Notes: generated by a model not told the origin, from the letters alone. A stretch of 64,000 nt of DNA from Mesorhabditis belari (GCA_958450365.1 CAUEEP010000924.1:930001-994000); one strand, 5' to 3'. Positions 41,697-53,236 are shown, counted from the stretch's first letter. Numbers and translations: made by a program.

Positions 41697-41795
41697 AAGC
41701 TCTTCTCCTTCTTCCTTCTTCTCCTTCTTCCTTCTTCTCCTTCTTCCTTCTTCTCCTTCTTCCTTCTTCTCCTTCTTCCTTCTTCCCTCTTTTCC
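41697..41795. repeat. 15-base array cttctccttcttcct
   Basis: About six units, pure pyrimidine on the plus strand. Confidence 0.9.
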
Positions 41796-41921
41796 TCAAT
41801 CAACCAACCAATGAAAAGAAATCAGTGGCTAGCTCAATTTGCATAGTGAAAAGAGAGCTGGCTTTCAATCTTTTTCAATCTTTTCAACCCTTTCACTCTT
41901 TTGAATTAGTTTTTCTTTTGT

Positions 41922-41953
<32 letters not shown>

Positions 41954-42245
41954 GGCTTTTAAATACTGTAAGGATCGTTTTGCTGATGTTGAAAACTAAA
42001 AGGAAAAAGAAGAACTTCACTCTTTTGAATTAAGAGAAGACTCAATTCTTTAACTGAAATGATCTTTAACTGATCTAACAAGATCTACTAAGAACAAGAA
42101 AAAGAATAGTAAATTAGCTAATGAAGCTAATGAAGCTAATGAAGCTAATGAAGCTAATCAAGCTAATGAAGCTAATCAAGCTAATGAAGCTAATCAAATC
42201 AAATCAAACAATCAAATCAAATCAAACAATCAAATCAAATCAAAC
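41796..42245. repeat. simple repeats
   Basis: ttttg runs at 41915-41950; aagctaatg (9 bases, about eight times) at 42116-42190; aaatcaaatcaaacaatc at 42190-42250. No gene. Confidence 0.75.
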
Positions 42246-42636
42246 CAAACAATTAGATCTAAACCTGTAAGTAAACTAATAGTAAGAGGTTTCGATTTCC
42301 TATTTAAATCCTCTGTATCTGTATCCTATTTTTAATTTTGTTGAATAGAGTTGCAACAAAAGTTGAACATGAGTTGAGAACTTTACACTTTACAATTTTT
42401 TTTGACAGTTTTTACAGTTGAAAACTTTACAGTTGACTTGAAAATTACTTTTCTAGAGTTTCTAGGGTGCCTCTTTTACTAGTCTCTCCTTCACTCGCCA
42501 ATCATTCAGAGTAATCAGCGTCTATGCCTATTATCCCCAATAGGGTTCTGACTCTAATTCTCAACTGACAAGCGATGGTCACGAAATCAAGGTGGCCAAT
42601 CGAAATGAAACACTAGACCAGACCACATTTGTTTTG

Positions 42637-43002
42637 AGTACGGGAGATCAACTGCTTTGTGGTGTAATGGTTAGCACAGTTGCGAAAGGTAAGCGAAAGG
42701 TCGCGGGTTCGGGTCCGGGCGGTGCACAAGTTTTTGATCTACCTCTAGGTACCTCCTCTCTCGACCTTAACTCCCTCTGGAGTCCTGGAGCCTCCTCTGG
42801 AGTCCTGGAGCCTCCTCTGGAGTCCTGGAGCCTCCTCTGGAGTCCTGGAGCCTCCTCTGGAGTCCCGGAGCCAGGAAACTCAAGTGCGTTGTGGTGTTGT
42901 CAAAAGTTTGTGCACGGCTGGGACTCGAATCGGCGACCTTTCGCTTACCGGGCAACTGTGCTAACCATTACACCACAACGCACTTAGTCTCCCGTACTTC
43001 AC
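42637..43002. mobile_element. inverted pair of tRNA-like SINE heads around a minisatellite
   Basis: Plus strand, 42655-42730: ttgtggtgtaatggttagca (A box) and gcgggttcgggtccgggc (B box). Minus strand, 42995-42897: the same A box and a B box gattcgagtccc. The outer flanks (agtacgggaga / tctcccgtact) are also inverted repeats. Between them lie five copies of tggagtcctggagcctcc (42773-42866). Neither half folds as a clean tRNA. Confidence 0.65.
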
Positions 43003-43124
43003 AAGGAGTTAACTCGCATTCTAAAGCCAACATAGAGGAGAATTTGTTGAATCTACAATCAACACCTATTTACAAGTTGTTTGCTAGAGTGTGTCCTTCT
43101 TTCTTGTCCTACTGTAGCGACATT

Positions 43125-43236
43125 TCGGGTATATAAGACGACCATTTTGGCTATATAAGACGGCCATTTTGGCTATATAAGACGGCCATTTTGGCTATAT
43201 AAGACGACCATTTTGGCTATATAAGACGGCCATTTT
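43125..43236. repeat. 22-base array with TATATAAG (about 5 units)
   Basis: Units contain tatataagacggccatttt followed by ggc; each carries a TATA-box-like tatataag. Confidence 0.92.
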
Positions 43237-44320
43237 CTTCATTTTCCACTGAAGTGAATGATTGTTGTGTATCGTTAAAAATTCATTGTTTTGATCAAAT
43301 TCAAGGCACACAATTTATCAACTAGCAAAGTTTAAATACAACTAAATACTCTTTTTGAGAAAATACAGGAAACTCCTTTAGTTTCTAAAGAGGAAATTGC
43401 TTCTGCTTGACTTGCTTGACTAGCCTCTTTTACTAGTCTCTCTTTCACTTGCCAATCATTCAGAGTAATCAGCGTCTAGGCCTATTATCCCCTCAAAAGA
43501 TCCGATTCTATTATTAGCTTTTTTTTCTTGATTTTTTTCAAATAGATACGAAAAAATGTAGGAAAATGAGGCAATTTGTGAATTATTTAAACTGCTAGAC
43601 ACAAGAGGAAATCGCTTTACATTTGTAATCTTGTAAATAAGCTAAAGAAACGTTTAGATCATTCAGCAACCCAATAAATACGTTCTGAACGTTTTGAACG
43701 TTTTGAACGTTTTGTAAACACAAAATAAGTTCTAGAGCATTTCTAGAGCATTCAATTCTTCCAAGGTTTCGATTACACAAGAAAAATAGAAAACTAAGTG
43801 CACTAGAAAGGGTGTATTGGCAAATTTTGAAAGCACAAAGTACACTGCCATTAGTTTTTGTCAAACTTTCCTCTCAAACTTTGCTGCCTAACTACAAATT
43901 GACCTGGGAATTTGCACTTTTTCTAACTTCTAATCAATTAGCAATCAAATTCAATTTTATCCCAGTTTGTTGTCATTTTGTTTCACTCTCTAGTTGGCCA
44001 ACTAGTCATCTCGTAGAAGTGATGGGTGGTAATCCCAGTCACACACCGCTCCCCTCTTCCCCAAATTCCCTATGAATTCCAGGACTCAACTCTTCTCTTC
44101 TCTTTTCTTTTCTTTTCTTTTCCTTTCCTTTCCTTCCATCCTCTCCTGTCTAATTGAATCGGCACATCATGCCCCGTCGATCCTTTCAGTAAAAGTATTG
44201 AGGAGAAGAGTGCCCAGTTTTCCCCAATATTGCATATCCATACCCTTTTCCTATTTTGGTGGACTCAATTTCACACCTCTATGCCATCTAAATGGTGGCC
44301 ATAAATTGAGCTTTACGATT
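43237..44320. other. no recognisable gene
   Basis: Non-coding. 43430-43495 repeats the segment at 42476-42540 (ctttcactygccaatcattc). 44095-44135 is a ttttc run. Confidence 0.45.
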
Positions 44321-44324
44321 TCGG

Positions 44325-44412
44325 ATTTAGATTTGTCTGTAGATTTGTCTGTAGATCTGTCTGTAGCTTTGTCTGTAGATCTATCTGTAGATTTTTCTGT
44401 AGATTTGTCTAT
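44325..44412. repeat. 12-base array tctgtagatttg
   Basis: About seven units with ctgtagcttt and tctatgtgag variants. Confidence 0.85.
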
Positions 44413-44509
44413 GTGAGAGTAAATCTGTAAAGCTATCCGTTTTCTTTTGCAATACAGAGTAAATCTGGAAGCTAGTTTAACGCTAAGATCCTAGGATACA
44501 GGGTAAACT

Positions 44510-44680
44510 GGTATTTCGGTTGGCTCTTTTCGGTTTGGCTTCGGTTCCGGTTCAACCGGAGTCAACCGAAATCTTTCGTTTCAACCAACAAGATGAGTCT
44601 TTTGGCTCGGTTCAGTTCGGTTCAACCGAAAGCTGAGTTTGTCGGTGCGGTTCAACCGAAACACAAGTCGAATACAGGGT
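44510..44680. repeat. cluster of cggttcaaccgaa motifs
   Basis: Several copies of the partly palindromic ttcggttcaaccgaaa, in dispersed rather than strict tandem arrangement. Confidence 0.6.
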
Positions 44681-44729
44681 GGCTGAAAAGTTCTGTCCTC
44701 ATTAATTGACGTGTCTTTGTAATAAAACG

Positions 44730-44898
44730 TCTCTAATAGTAGTGTACCCCAAGCTTTCCCTAAATTTCTCGAAATGTCGAAAAGCGCTTATCAGAACCTA
44801 TCGATGTGGGGTCGGAAAATGTAGCTGACGATGTGATCTAGTGGGGGATTAGAGTGTTGAGCTTCTGCGAAAGCTTGGAAACTGTAAAATAGTCATCA
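44730..44898. mobile_element. MITE family A copy 6 (right end lost)
   Basis: tctctaatagtagtgtaccc through gtcggaaaatgtagctgacg to the aactgtaaaatagtcatc region; the right terminal repeat is missing. Confidence 0.8.
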
Positions 44899-44919
44899 GT
44901 AGAGTAGGATAATTGTAAA

Positions 44920-45592
44920 TTTGACCTATCGGCTACGACACATATGGCGCTATCTTCCGAAGCGCTATCTTCCGAAGCGCTGTCTTTCAAAGCGCTGTCT
45001 TTCAAAGCGCTGTCTTCCGAAGCGCTGTCTTTCGAAGCGCAATTTTTTCCAACACCACAATTGAGTGGGGCACTGTTTGAAGAGAAACAGTAACAATACT
45101 CGGGTACTTGTCGGTTATACAGCCACAAAGACTCATCTCGGTTAAGCATCCCAAATCCGAGTCTTTTCGGTTATCGATTCTCGTTCGACTGATCAACAAC
45201 TGATCACTTCAGGTGAGCACTCTACTTCACTGAGCATAATCACCCCTCACAAGTTGTCAGCTTCTTGCTTAGCTGAGTTGAGTCTCTGTGGATGTATAAT
45301 CGACAAGTACCCGAGTATCGTTACCGTTTCTCTTCAAACAGTGCCTCAATCGTGCTGTTGGAAAAAATAGCGCCTCGGAAGACAGCGCTTTGAAAGACAG
45401 CGCTTTGAAAGACAGCGCTTTGAAAGACAGCGCTTCGGAAGATAGCGCTTCGGAAGATAGCGCTTCGGAAGATAGCGCTTCGGAAGATAGCGCTTCGGAA
45501 GATAGCGCTTCGGAAGATTGCGCTTCGGAAGATAGCGCTTCGGAAGATAGCGCTTCGGAAGATAGCGCCATATGTCTCGTAGCCAATAGGTC
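44920..45592. mobile_element. foldback element with unequal 15-base minisatellite arms
   Basis: Outer ends atcggctacgacacatatgg and ccatatgtctcgtagccaat pair, as do inner segments 45060-45160 and 45270-45360. The loop is about 110 bases. Each arm contains 15-base units (gctatcttccgaagc and gctgtctttcaaagc types): about seven in the left arm and about thirteen in the right. Confidence 0.88.
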
Positions 45593-46124
45593 TTTCAATC
45601 GATTTGCTATGAAATCACGTAAAGAATGTTACGAGTATCGTACCGTAAGGAGAGGTCACCTGCAGTATGACAAGCACGATAAAAATGATTCGATTTCTGA
45701 TTCCTTTATGTTCCTGAATTCACGAAGCTTATCTAAAATTGAATAACATAATCATTTCAATGTTGAATAACAATCTGGATTGAGATTACTGTATCCATTT
45801 CTATAATTGACGTCGAATCATTTAATTTAGCCTCTTTCCTTCTCCATTTTTTTTCGCTGAGTGCTTTCTCGTATCTCCCCGATCTAGAGATCTCATTCTA
45901 GATTTTGCCTTTTGCCAAAAAAATTTCTGCAAACACTCGGTTTCACTTTTTACTCTAGGAATTGAAGTCTTATTTTGAAGTCGAAAAGATATAGTTTCTT
46001 AAATGCTGCCAGAGTTGATTGGCTGAGGGTCGACATGCCAACAGCCAACATGCCAATAGCCAACAGTACTTTCCGAACCTTCTACCGAACCTCCTTTGCA
46101 ATTGCATCAGCTCTGTTCGATAAG

Positions 46125-46314
46125 CTGCGTTGCCTAAATTGCTCGAAATCTCGAGAACCGCTTATCAGAACCTATCGATGTGGGGTCGGAAAATGTAGCT
46201 GACAATGAGATCTAGTGGGGGATTTGAGTGTTGAGCTTCTGTGAAAGCTTGGGAACTGTAAAATAGTCGTCAACTCGGCTCGATGAGGTGCACTGCTATT
46301 AGAGAGAATACGGT
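46125..46314. mobile_element. MITE family A copy 7 (left end lost)
   Basis: gcctaaattgctcgaaatct through ctattagagagaatacggt. The flank gtgtaataactagaatagga also occurs at 27506, next to the right MITE-A terminus there. Confidence 0.85.
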
Positions 46315-46497
46315 GTAATAACTAGAATAGGATTAACTCTAAAAACGTATTAATGCAGAAATCGGATCAATAAACGAAAGGTAGCATTTGATTGTTAAAT
46401 TTTGCTTCCTTAATGTACAACTTTCACCAGTTTGTTCTAGACAAAATGTTGTCTAGAAATGTTCTAGACAAAATGTTCTAGACAAGAGTCATCAACT

Positions 46498-46580
46498 CCT
46501 CGGCTGCACTACTATTAGACTATTAGAGACTATTAGAGACTATTAGAGACTAGTGCACTACTATTAGAGAGACTACGGTA
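46498..46580. repeat. MITE A terminus expanded into a small array
   Basis: The end sequence gcactactattaga is followed by three to four copies of ctattagaga, then a second gtgcactactattagagaga and tacggta. Confidence 0.75.
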
Positions 46581-46964
46581 CATGTCGTTTTCCCATATAG
46601 ATTATTATGATGTCTTTTCCCCATATAGATTTAACGTAAAAGCCAGCTAAAAAAGGTAAAGTTGCTGGGTAAAATTGCTTTAGATTTGTTTATCATTTTA
46701 AGAAGCCAACATTCATTTTCAGAAAGCCCAGTTTCCTCAGAGAACTCCCCGTTTTCTCATTTTATCCATGCGTTTTAGATTTTCATATTCTCAAGCTATC
46801 AATTCTCGATTTCAAATCACAAAAGCCTAACTTCAAAAGCAAAAACAATTTCCCTAGAATTCGAAACTTTAAAGTTTGATCCACATTTGATTTGATTTGA
46901 TTTGATTTTTGACTTGATTTTTGATTTGATTTGATTTGCTTTGATCCAAAATGAAAGATTCCTT

Positions 46965-48262
46965 TAGATTCCTTTAGATTCTTCTAGATTCTTCTAGATT
47001 CCTTTAGATTCTTCTAGATTCCTTTAGATTCCTTTAGATTCTTCTAGATTCTTCTAGATTCCTTTAGATTCTTCTAGATTCCTTTAGATTCCTTTAGATT
47101 CTTCTAGATTCTTCTAGATTCCTTTAGATTCTTCTAGATTCCTTTAGATTCTTCTAGATTCCTTTAGATTCCTTTAGATCCCTTTAGATTCCTTTAGATC
47201 CCTTTAGATTCCTTTAGATTCTTCTAGATTTCTTTAGATTCCTTTAGATTCCTTCTAGATTCCTTCAGATTTCTTTAGGTTCCTTTAGATTCTTCTAGAT
47301 TCTTCTAGATTCCTTTAGATCTCTTCTAGATCCTTTCAAATTTTAATCTAATTTTCAGATTCTTCAGATTCCTTTCCAAAGATTCTACACGACTTCTAGA
47401 TTCGTTGTCATTTTTTTTCTAGATTCATTTTTAGGCCTTTGAGATTCCTTTAGATTCTTTTGATTCTTTTGATTCCTTTACATTCCTTTAGATACCTTTG
47501 TCTAGATTCCTTTAGATTCCTTTAGATTAGATTCCTTTTAGATCCCTTAAGAATTCGGGTCCTTTGGGGTCTTTAGATTCCTTCTAGAACTCTAGATTCC
47601 TTTAGATTCCTTTAGATTCCTTTAGATCTCTTTTAGTTTCTCTTCAGATCTCTTTAGATTCCTTTAGATTCTTCTAGATTCCTTTAGATTCTTCTAGATT
47701 CCTTTAGATTCCTTTAGATTCTTCTAGATTCTTCTAGATTCCTTTAGATTCTTCTAGATTCCTTTAGATTCCTTTAGATTCTTCTAGATTCTTCTAGATT
47801 CCTTTAGATTCTTCTAGATTCCTTTAGATTCTTCTAGATTCTTCTAGATTCCTTTAGATTCTTCTAGATTCCTTTAGATTCTTCTAGATTCCTTTAGATT
47901 CTTCTAGATTCCTTTAGATTCCTTTAGATTCTTCTAGATTCTTCTAGATTCCTTTAGATTCCTTTAGATTCTTCTAGATTCTTCTAGATTCCTTTAGATT
48001 CTTCTAGATTCCTTTAGATTCCTTTAGATTCTTCTAGATTCTTCTAGATTCCTTTAGATTCCTTTAGATTCCTTTAGATCTCTTTAGATCTCTTCAGATC
48101 TCTTTAGATTCCTTTAGATTCTTCTAGATTCCTTTAGATTCCTTTAGATCCCTTTAGATTCCTTTAGATTCTTCTAGATTTCTTTAGATTCCTTTAGATT
48201 CCTTTAGATTCTTCTAGATTCTTCTAGATTCCTTTAGATCTCTTCAGATCCTTTCAAATTTT
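46965..48262. repeat. 1.3-kb satellite with 10-base period (agattccttt / agattcttct)
   Basis: About 125 decamers. Two alternating decamers form higher-order patterns of 50-70 bases. A degenerate middle (47330-47640) separates two regular blocks. T-runs recur almost exactly every 10 bases. Confidence 0.95.
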
Positions 48263-49045
48263 ATCTATTTTCAGCTCAAATCCTTTCACAAAGGTTCACA
48301 CGACTTGTCACATCGTTGTCATTTTTTTTTCTGTTCATTTTTAGGGATGAGATCCATTGTTTTTTTTTTTTTTGATTCTTTCCATTCTTTGATACCCATT
48401 TGTCTATCCACACGCCTTTTTGAATGAAAGAAAAGAAATGAAAGAAAATACGGGGTTTTGGGGGTGTATTGTTCCCAAAAAGATGCCTTTTATTCATCCT
48501 TTTCTCTTTAGATCTTGTTTTTTTGTCTTTAGATCTTTTGAAGAAAAGATCTAGACACCGTAATCGTTTAGAGTTTAGAGTAACGGCCTGTTTAGAGTAA
48601 CGGTGAAAGTTTGTTGTTGGTGAAAAGGCTTAGACTCCAATCTGTATTTTCAAAACTATTTTCATTCATTCTATTCATTATTCGTCATTTCCAAATGATT
48701 AATCAACCAGAAAAACAGCACTAAAAATTCAACCATTAACTTCTTCTTCCTCTTCTTCTTGCTCTTCATCTTCTTCTTCTTCTTCTTCTTTCTCCTCTTC
48801 TTCCTATTCTTCTTCCTCCTCTTCCTCTTCTAGAAACGCGTGCGCTTCTATTAGAATAACGGTATGTAGTATGCTCGCAATCGGGTCGATTCAGCATAGT
48901 CAAAAACCCCTGGGTGCAAATCTGGCAAGCTGATGCTTGTAACTTGAATACACTTACTGTTTTTTATCTTCACTCTGTAACCTATTCTTCTTCCTCTTCT
49001 TCTTCCTCTCCTTCTTCTTCCTCTTCTTCATCTTCTTCTCAACTT
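48263..49045. other. no gene; cttctt tracts and second dispersed repeat copy
   Basis: 48738-48832 and 48985-49043 are cttctt-type polypyrimidine tracts. 48837-48990 is the second copy of the repeat at 38090-38245. Confidence 0.8.
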
Positions 49046-49588
49046 TCTTTCATTCATTTTCATTCATTCTATTCATTATTTGTTTTTCCAAATGATTAAT
49101 CAACCAGAAAAACAGCACTAAAAATTCTACTATGAATAAACGACGTAAAGGAGTGTTTTCTCGTTTCCCCTTTCTTTTTTCTCTTTTCTCCTTTCTCTTT
49201 CCTCCTTTCTCTTTCCTCCTTTCTCTCTTCGATGACATCTGATATATGATCGAAATTTCATCCCAAATTTTGGCACTTTTGCCCGCAATTTTCTTATTCT
49301 AGTAGGCAATATTTTGAGCCGATCAACTAAACGACTAAAAATAGACTAACCGATGACTGACCGGGACTACAGTAAAAAGAATATTGAATAAAAATTGAAA
49401 ACAAAACTCACTACCCAATTTAGTTGTTCTATTAGGTACATGCATTTGTTTCCAGGTCAGCCGAAGTCAGCAGCCTGCCCAGTACTTGCTGCTGGGGTTG
49501 CCTGAATCATAAGTCGAGAACATTAAACTTTTAAAATTAGTGATGGAATTAATGAAAAGTGAATGAGTGAGTGAGCTGTTTCAAAATT
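49046..49588. other. no recognisable feature
   Basis: Non-coding, with a ctcctttctctttc run at 49165-49230. Confidence 0.4.
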
Positions 49589-49589
49589 T

Positions 49590-49780
49590 TTACTTCCTGA
49601 TCAGTCTTCCTTCTTCCTGCCAGTCTTCCTTCTTCCTGGTCAGCCTTCCTTCTTCCTGTCAGTCTTCCTGGTCAGTCTTCCTTCTTCCTGCCAGCCATCC
49701 TTCTTCCTGTCAGTCTTCCATCTTCCTGCCAGCCTTCCTTCTTCCTGTCAGTCTTCCTGCCAGTCTTCCAGAAGCTTGTC
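49590..49780. repeat. array of cttccttcttcctgtcagt
   Basis: About ten imperfect units of 12-25 bases (ttccttcttcctgccagtc and shorter). Confidence 0.85.
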
Positions 49781-50700
49781 TTGACTTTGTCCTGTCATAA
49801 GCCAGAAACCAAGCCAAAAACTTTGACTTGGCAGCGTTCTAATCATTTCATCTCTTTAATTTCATATTTCATATGACCTCGACAATCGGCCAAGTACAGG
49901 CAGATCCTCAGAAAAAAAAACAATGGATTGGTGACACTTTTGTGCCCCTCTTCACAACAGAGAGAGAGAGGCGCGACTCTCCGCCCACAATTGGTAGACC
50001 TACTCCCCTCCCCAACCACCAACGGATTACCCTTTCCTCTTTTCTTTTCCCCAAATCTTCCAGGTCTCATTTGCATACCGCGAACACTTAATCCAGTGCC
50101 TCTTCTCAATCTTCTTTCACTTTCTTTCGCTTCTTCATTTCTCCATCATGTCCGTTACACACTTCATCACCTCTTCAGCTCACTTTACATTTAATAAAAG
50201 GCTAATTTGAATTGCTAACTCGATTTGTATCTTCCATTCTTTTTTCGGAAATAGTTTCTTTTCCCTCACATTCGGCTCTTTTTTCTAACATTCTAAACTT
50301 GTAATTTGTAAAATTGTACCAAATAATTGCTGCCAAATAAGTTTAAGAATCGCTTGAGTGCACTAGAAAGACTGTGTTTCCACTTTTGACCAATTTCGAA
50401 AGACAATCACACAAAATATACCCAATTTGAGCCAGATTAGTTCACAAAAAGTCACCCGATCTTCTCCTCAATCCAAGTTATGACTTCTCATTTCAAGTTA
50501 AAGCTTATTCTTAGCTTACCCGTAAAGCTTATACTTTCACAGAACAGTTTTTTCATTTCATTCTTTCAAAAGCCATCATTTAATCGGCATTCAAATTTTT
50601 GTGCACAAGTTTTCTTCAAAAAAAGAGAAAACGCTCAATAGCTCAATATTTGTTCAAGTGCTTGTCCTAAGGATGACCCATCGGAAAAAATGACTCTTGT
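49781..50700. other. no recognisable gene
   Basis: 49850-50110 is less AT-rich and open in several frames but shows no motif or convincing exon. The rest is AT-rich. Confidence 0.4.
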
Positions 50701-50705
50701 AAAGC

Positions 50706-51275
50706 TGATAGGCGCAGGCGCAGGCTAAGGCGCAGGCTTAGGCGCAGGCGCAGGCTCAGGCTTAGGCTTAGGCTAAGGCTTAGGCTTAGGCTTAGGCTCA
50801 GGCTCAGGCTTAGGCTTAGGCTTAGGCTAAGGCTTAGGCATTAGGCTCAAGACGTTCTAGTTAATCAAAATCGATTAACTAGAATGGAGCCTAAGCCTGA
50901 GCCCGACTCCGAGCCTGAGCCTGAGCCTTAGCCTAAGCCTAAGCCTGAGCCTGAGCCTTAGCCTAAGCCTAAGCCCGAGCCTAAGCCTAAGCCTGAGCCT
51001 AAGCCTGAGCCTAGGCCTGAGCCTTAGCCTAAGCCTTAGCCTAAGCCTGAGCCTGTGCCTGAGCCTGAGCCTAAGCCTTAGCCTAAGCCTGAGCCTGAGC
51101 CTGAGCCTTAGCCTAAGCCTTAGCCTAAGCCTGAGCCTGTGCCTGAGCCTGAGCCTTAGCCTTAGCCTAAGCCTTAGCCTAAGCCTGAGCCTGTGCCTGA
51201 GCCTGAGCCTAAGCCTGAGCCTGTGCCTGAGCCTGAGCCTAAGCCTGAGCCTGTGCATGAGCCTGAGCCTAAAAA
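50706..51275. repeat. head-to-head degenerate telomeric hexamer array
   Basis: 50706-50850 consists of ttaggc, tcaggc, gcaggc and taaggc hexamers. 50885-51275 consists of the reverse orientation (gcctaa, gcctga, gcctgt). The centre is a palindrome, ctagttaatcaaaatcgattaactag-like, at about 50857-50883. TTAGGC is the usual nematode telomere unit. Confidence 0.85.
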
Positions 51276-51675
51276 TAAAGGCTTGATCAGACGGAATTCT
51301 CATTTCTACCTAAATCCTAAATTTTCTCACAGTATTTTTTTGCTTCCTCATTGAAATTGAGGGGCGGAAACAAACAAACTTCTTTTTCCCAAACAAAGCT
51401 TCCCAAAATCCTAATGGACAAAGGACAAAAAGCACTTTTCTTGGCACAAGAATTCAATTATTTTCGAAGAGTTTTCTGAAATAGATTTTCTTTTTCCTTT
51501 TTTGTTTTAAACATTTCAAATTTATCAGTAATTCGTTTTCAATCATTTTTCAATCATTCAAACTCATCCATTCGAATAATTCGAATAAACATTTCATCTA
51601 AACCTAACGAAAATTTCACCATAAATTAAAATTTCAAATAATTTTAAGCCCAAATAAGATTCAGGTGTTAAAAAA

Positions 51676-52262
51676 TGAAAAAGTCTCGGCCAGGGAATCG
51701 AACTCGGGCAGAAAAATGGGAGGCTCGTTTTGTATGCAAGGGCTTTATCCACTACACCACGAAGTCACATAAGCGGTCGTTGAGAAAACCGTTAAAGCAT
51801 CCCGGCTCGAAATTTTCGAGTCTCGCCAAAAAGGGAGTCGAGCTTGAGCAAAGAGTGAAACGCTCGCTTTGTATGCAAGCATTTTATCCACTACACCACC
51901 AAGGCACCTTAGCGGCCCTTGAGAAAACCATCATAAAAGCATTTCACCTCGAAATCTTCGAGTTTTGCCAAAGAGGATCGAACTTTGGCAAAGCGTGAAG
52001 CGTTCGTTTTGGATGCAAGCATTTTATCCACTACACCACCAAGGCACCTTAGCGGCCCTTGAGAAAACCGTTATAAAAGTATCCCGGCTCGAAATTTTGT
52101 TTTGTTCAAAAGATTTGCCAAAGAGGAATCGAACTTGAGCAAAGAGTGAAGCGCTCGTTTTTTATGCAAGCATTTTATCCACTACACCACCAAGGCACCT
52201 TAGCGGCCCTTGAGAAAACCATTATAAAAGCATTTCACCTCGAAATCTTCGAGTTTTGCCTG
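51676..52262 (-). mobile_element. tandem array of four tRNA-like SINE units
   Basis: Four units of about 140-150 bases starting near 51682, 51821, 51960 and 52111. On the minus strand each has tggtgtagtggataa (A box), a gcttgcatacaaagcg anticodon-arm-like segment and a B box such as gagttcgattccc. Linkers share cttgagaaaaccgttataaa. The units differ by several bases, so this is not a recent perfect duplication. No clean cloverleaf, so they are not called tRNA genes. Confidence 0.65.
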
Positions 52263-52599
52263 TCAAGTCACTAAGTCTCTCATCAAACAACTGGTTTATT
52301 TGAATGAATGGCAATCTCTGTTGCCTTTCCCTTGTCGATTTAATGCAATTCTTATTTTAAAAATCTAAAAAACTAACAGATTTTCAGAAAAGTTCGGTAT
52401 TTTCTTTGTTCCAAATATTCAAATTAGCATTAAGCGCTCAATTCTACAAGTTCTTTTTTATCTAAACCCTTTTGAGCTTTGTTTTTTCTATTCTATTTAA
52501 ATCAATTCAAAAAAAACCCTTACAAATGTTCTTATAAAATAAGAAAAGTTTCAAAAAAAACGAAAAAAAACTATAAAACAAGAGATTTTGCATGAAATT

Positions 52600-52950
52600 T
52601 GGGGCCCTCATGGTGTATTGGTTAAGTTCTCACTTCCAAACTGAGGGTGTGGGGTTCGGCCCCCCTAGGGTTCTCTTCCCTAGCCCGTGCGCCCAGACTA
52701 GAGGTGTCTTCTCTAGAGCTGACTAGAGATCCCTTCTCTAGCGGAGTTCACTCTTCCACTGGGTTGGCCCATTCATGGCCTGAGGTTATTAAAGCAAGAA
52801 GCCTATCTTCTATCTATCTTCTTTTCTCCCCGCCTCCACATCGCCGAGTAAAATATCTCATCTTTCTCTATGTATTTATGTGTAGATTTGTGTATTGTCT
52901 GACTGATTACGCTTTATTTCATGTCCTGAATAAAGTATCAATATCAAAAT
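52600..52950 (+). mobile_element. tRNA-derived SINE, about 340 bases
   Basis: Head: catggtgtattggttaagtt (A box) and gggttcggccccc (B box). A unique body follows, then the 3' end ctgaataaagtatcaatatc. Confidence 0.65.
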
Positions 52951-53137
52951 AGAAGAACTTACTAAGTAGCAAGTAGGCTTTTTCTTTTTTTTCTTTGCTT
53001 AATTCTTCTTCAAAGATTCATGGTCATTCAAAAGAGGCTTTCTCTCAGGAAAAAAAAGGTTTTGATGAATTGCCAAATCTAATTATCCCCGAAACAGAGA
53101 ACATTTTTTTTTCACTCAAATTTGAGAAGATCTTCTT

Positions 53138-53146
53138 CAGAATATT

Positions 53147-53204
<58 letters not shown>

Positions 53205-53236
53205 TTTCTTTCTTCCTTTCTTTCTTCCTTTCTTTA
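53138..53236. repeat. (ctttctttc)n microsatellite
   Basis: About 100 bases of cttt repeats with a few cttcc interruptions. Confidence 0.95.

Noticed and set aside
42655..42730. Functional tRNA gene
   Set aside because: A and B boxes are present, but the acceptor and anticodon stems do not close cleanly and the copy is part of an inverted pair; called SINE-like. The same reasoning applies at 12374, 51676 and 52600.
50875..51303. 142-codon Arg/Leu frame on the minus strand
   Set aside because: Pure translation of the telomere-type hexamers.
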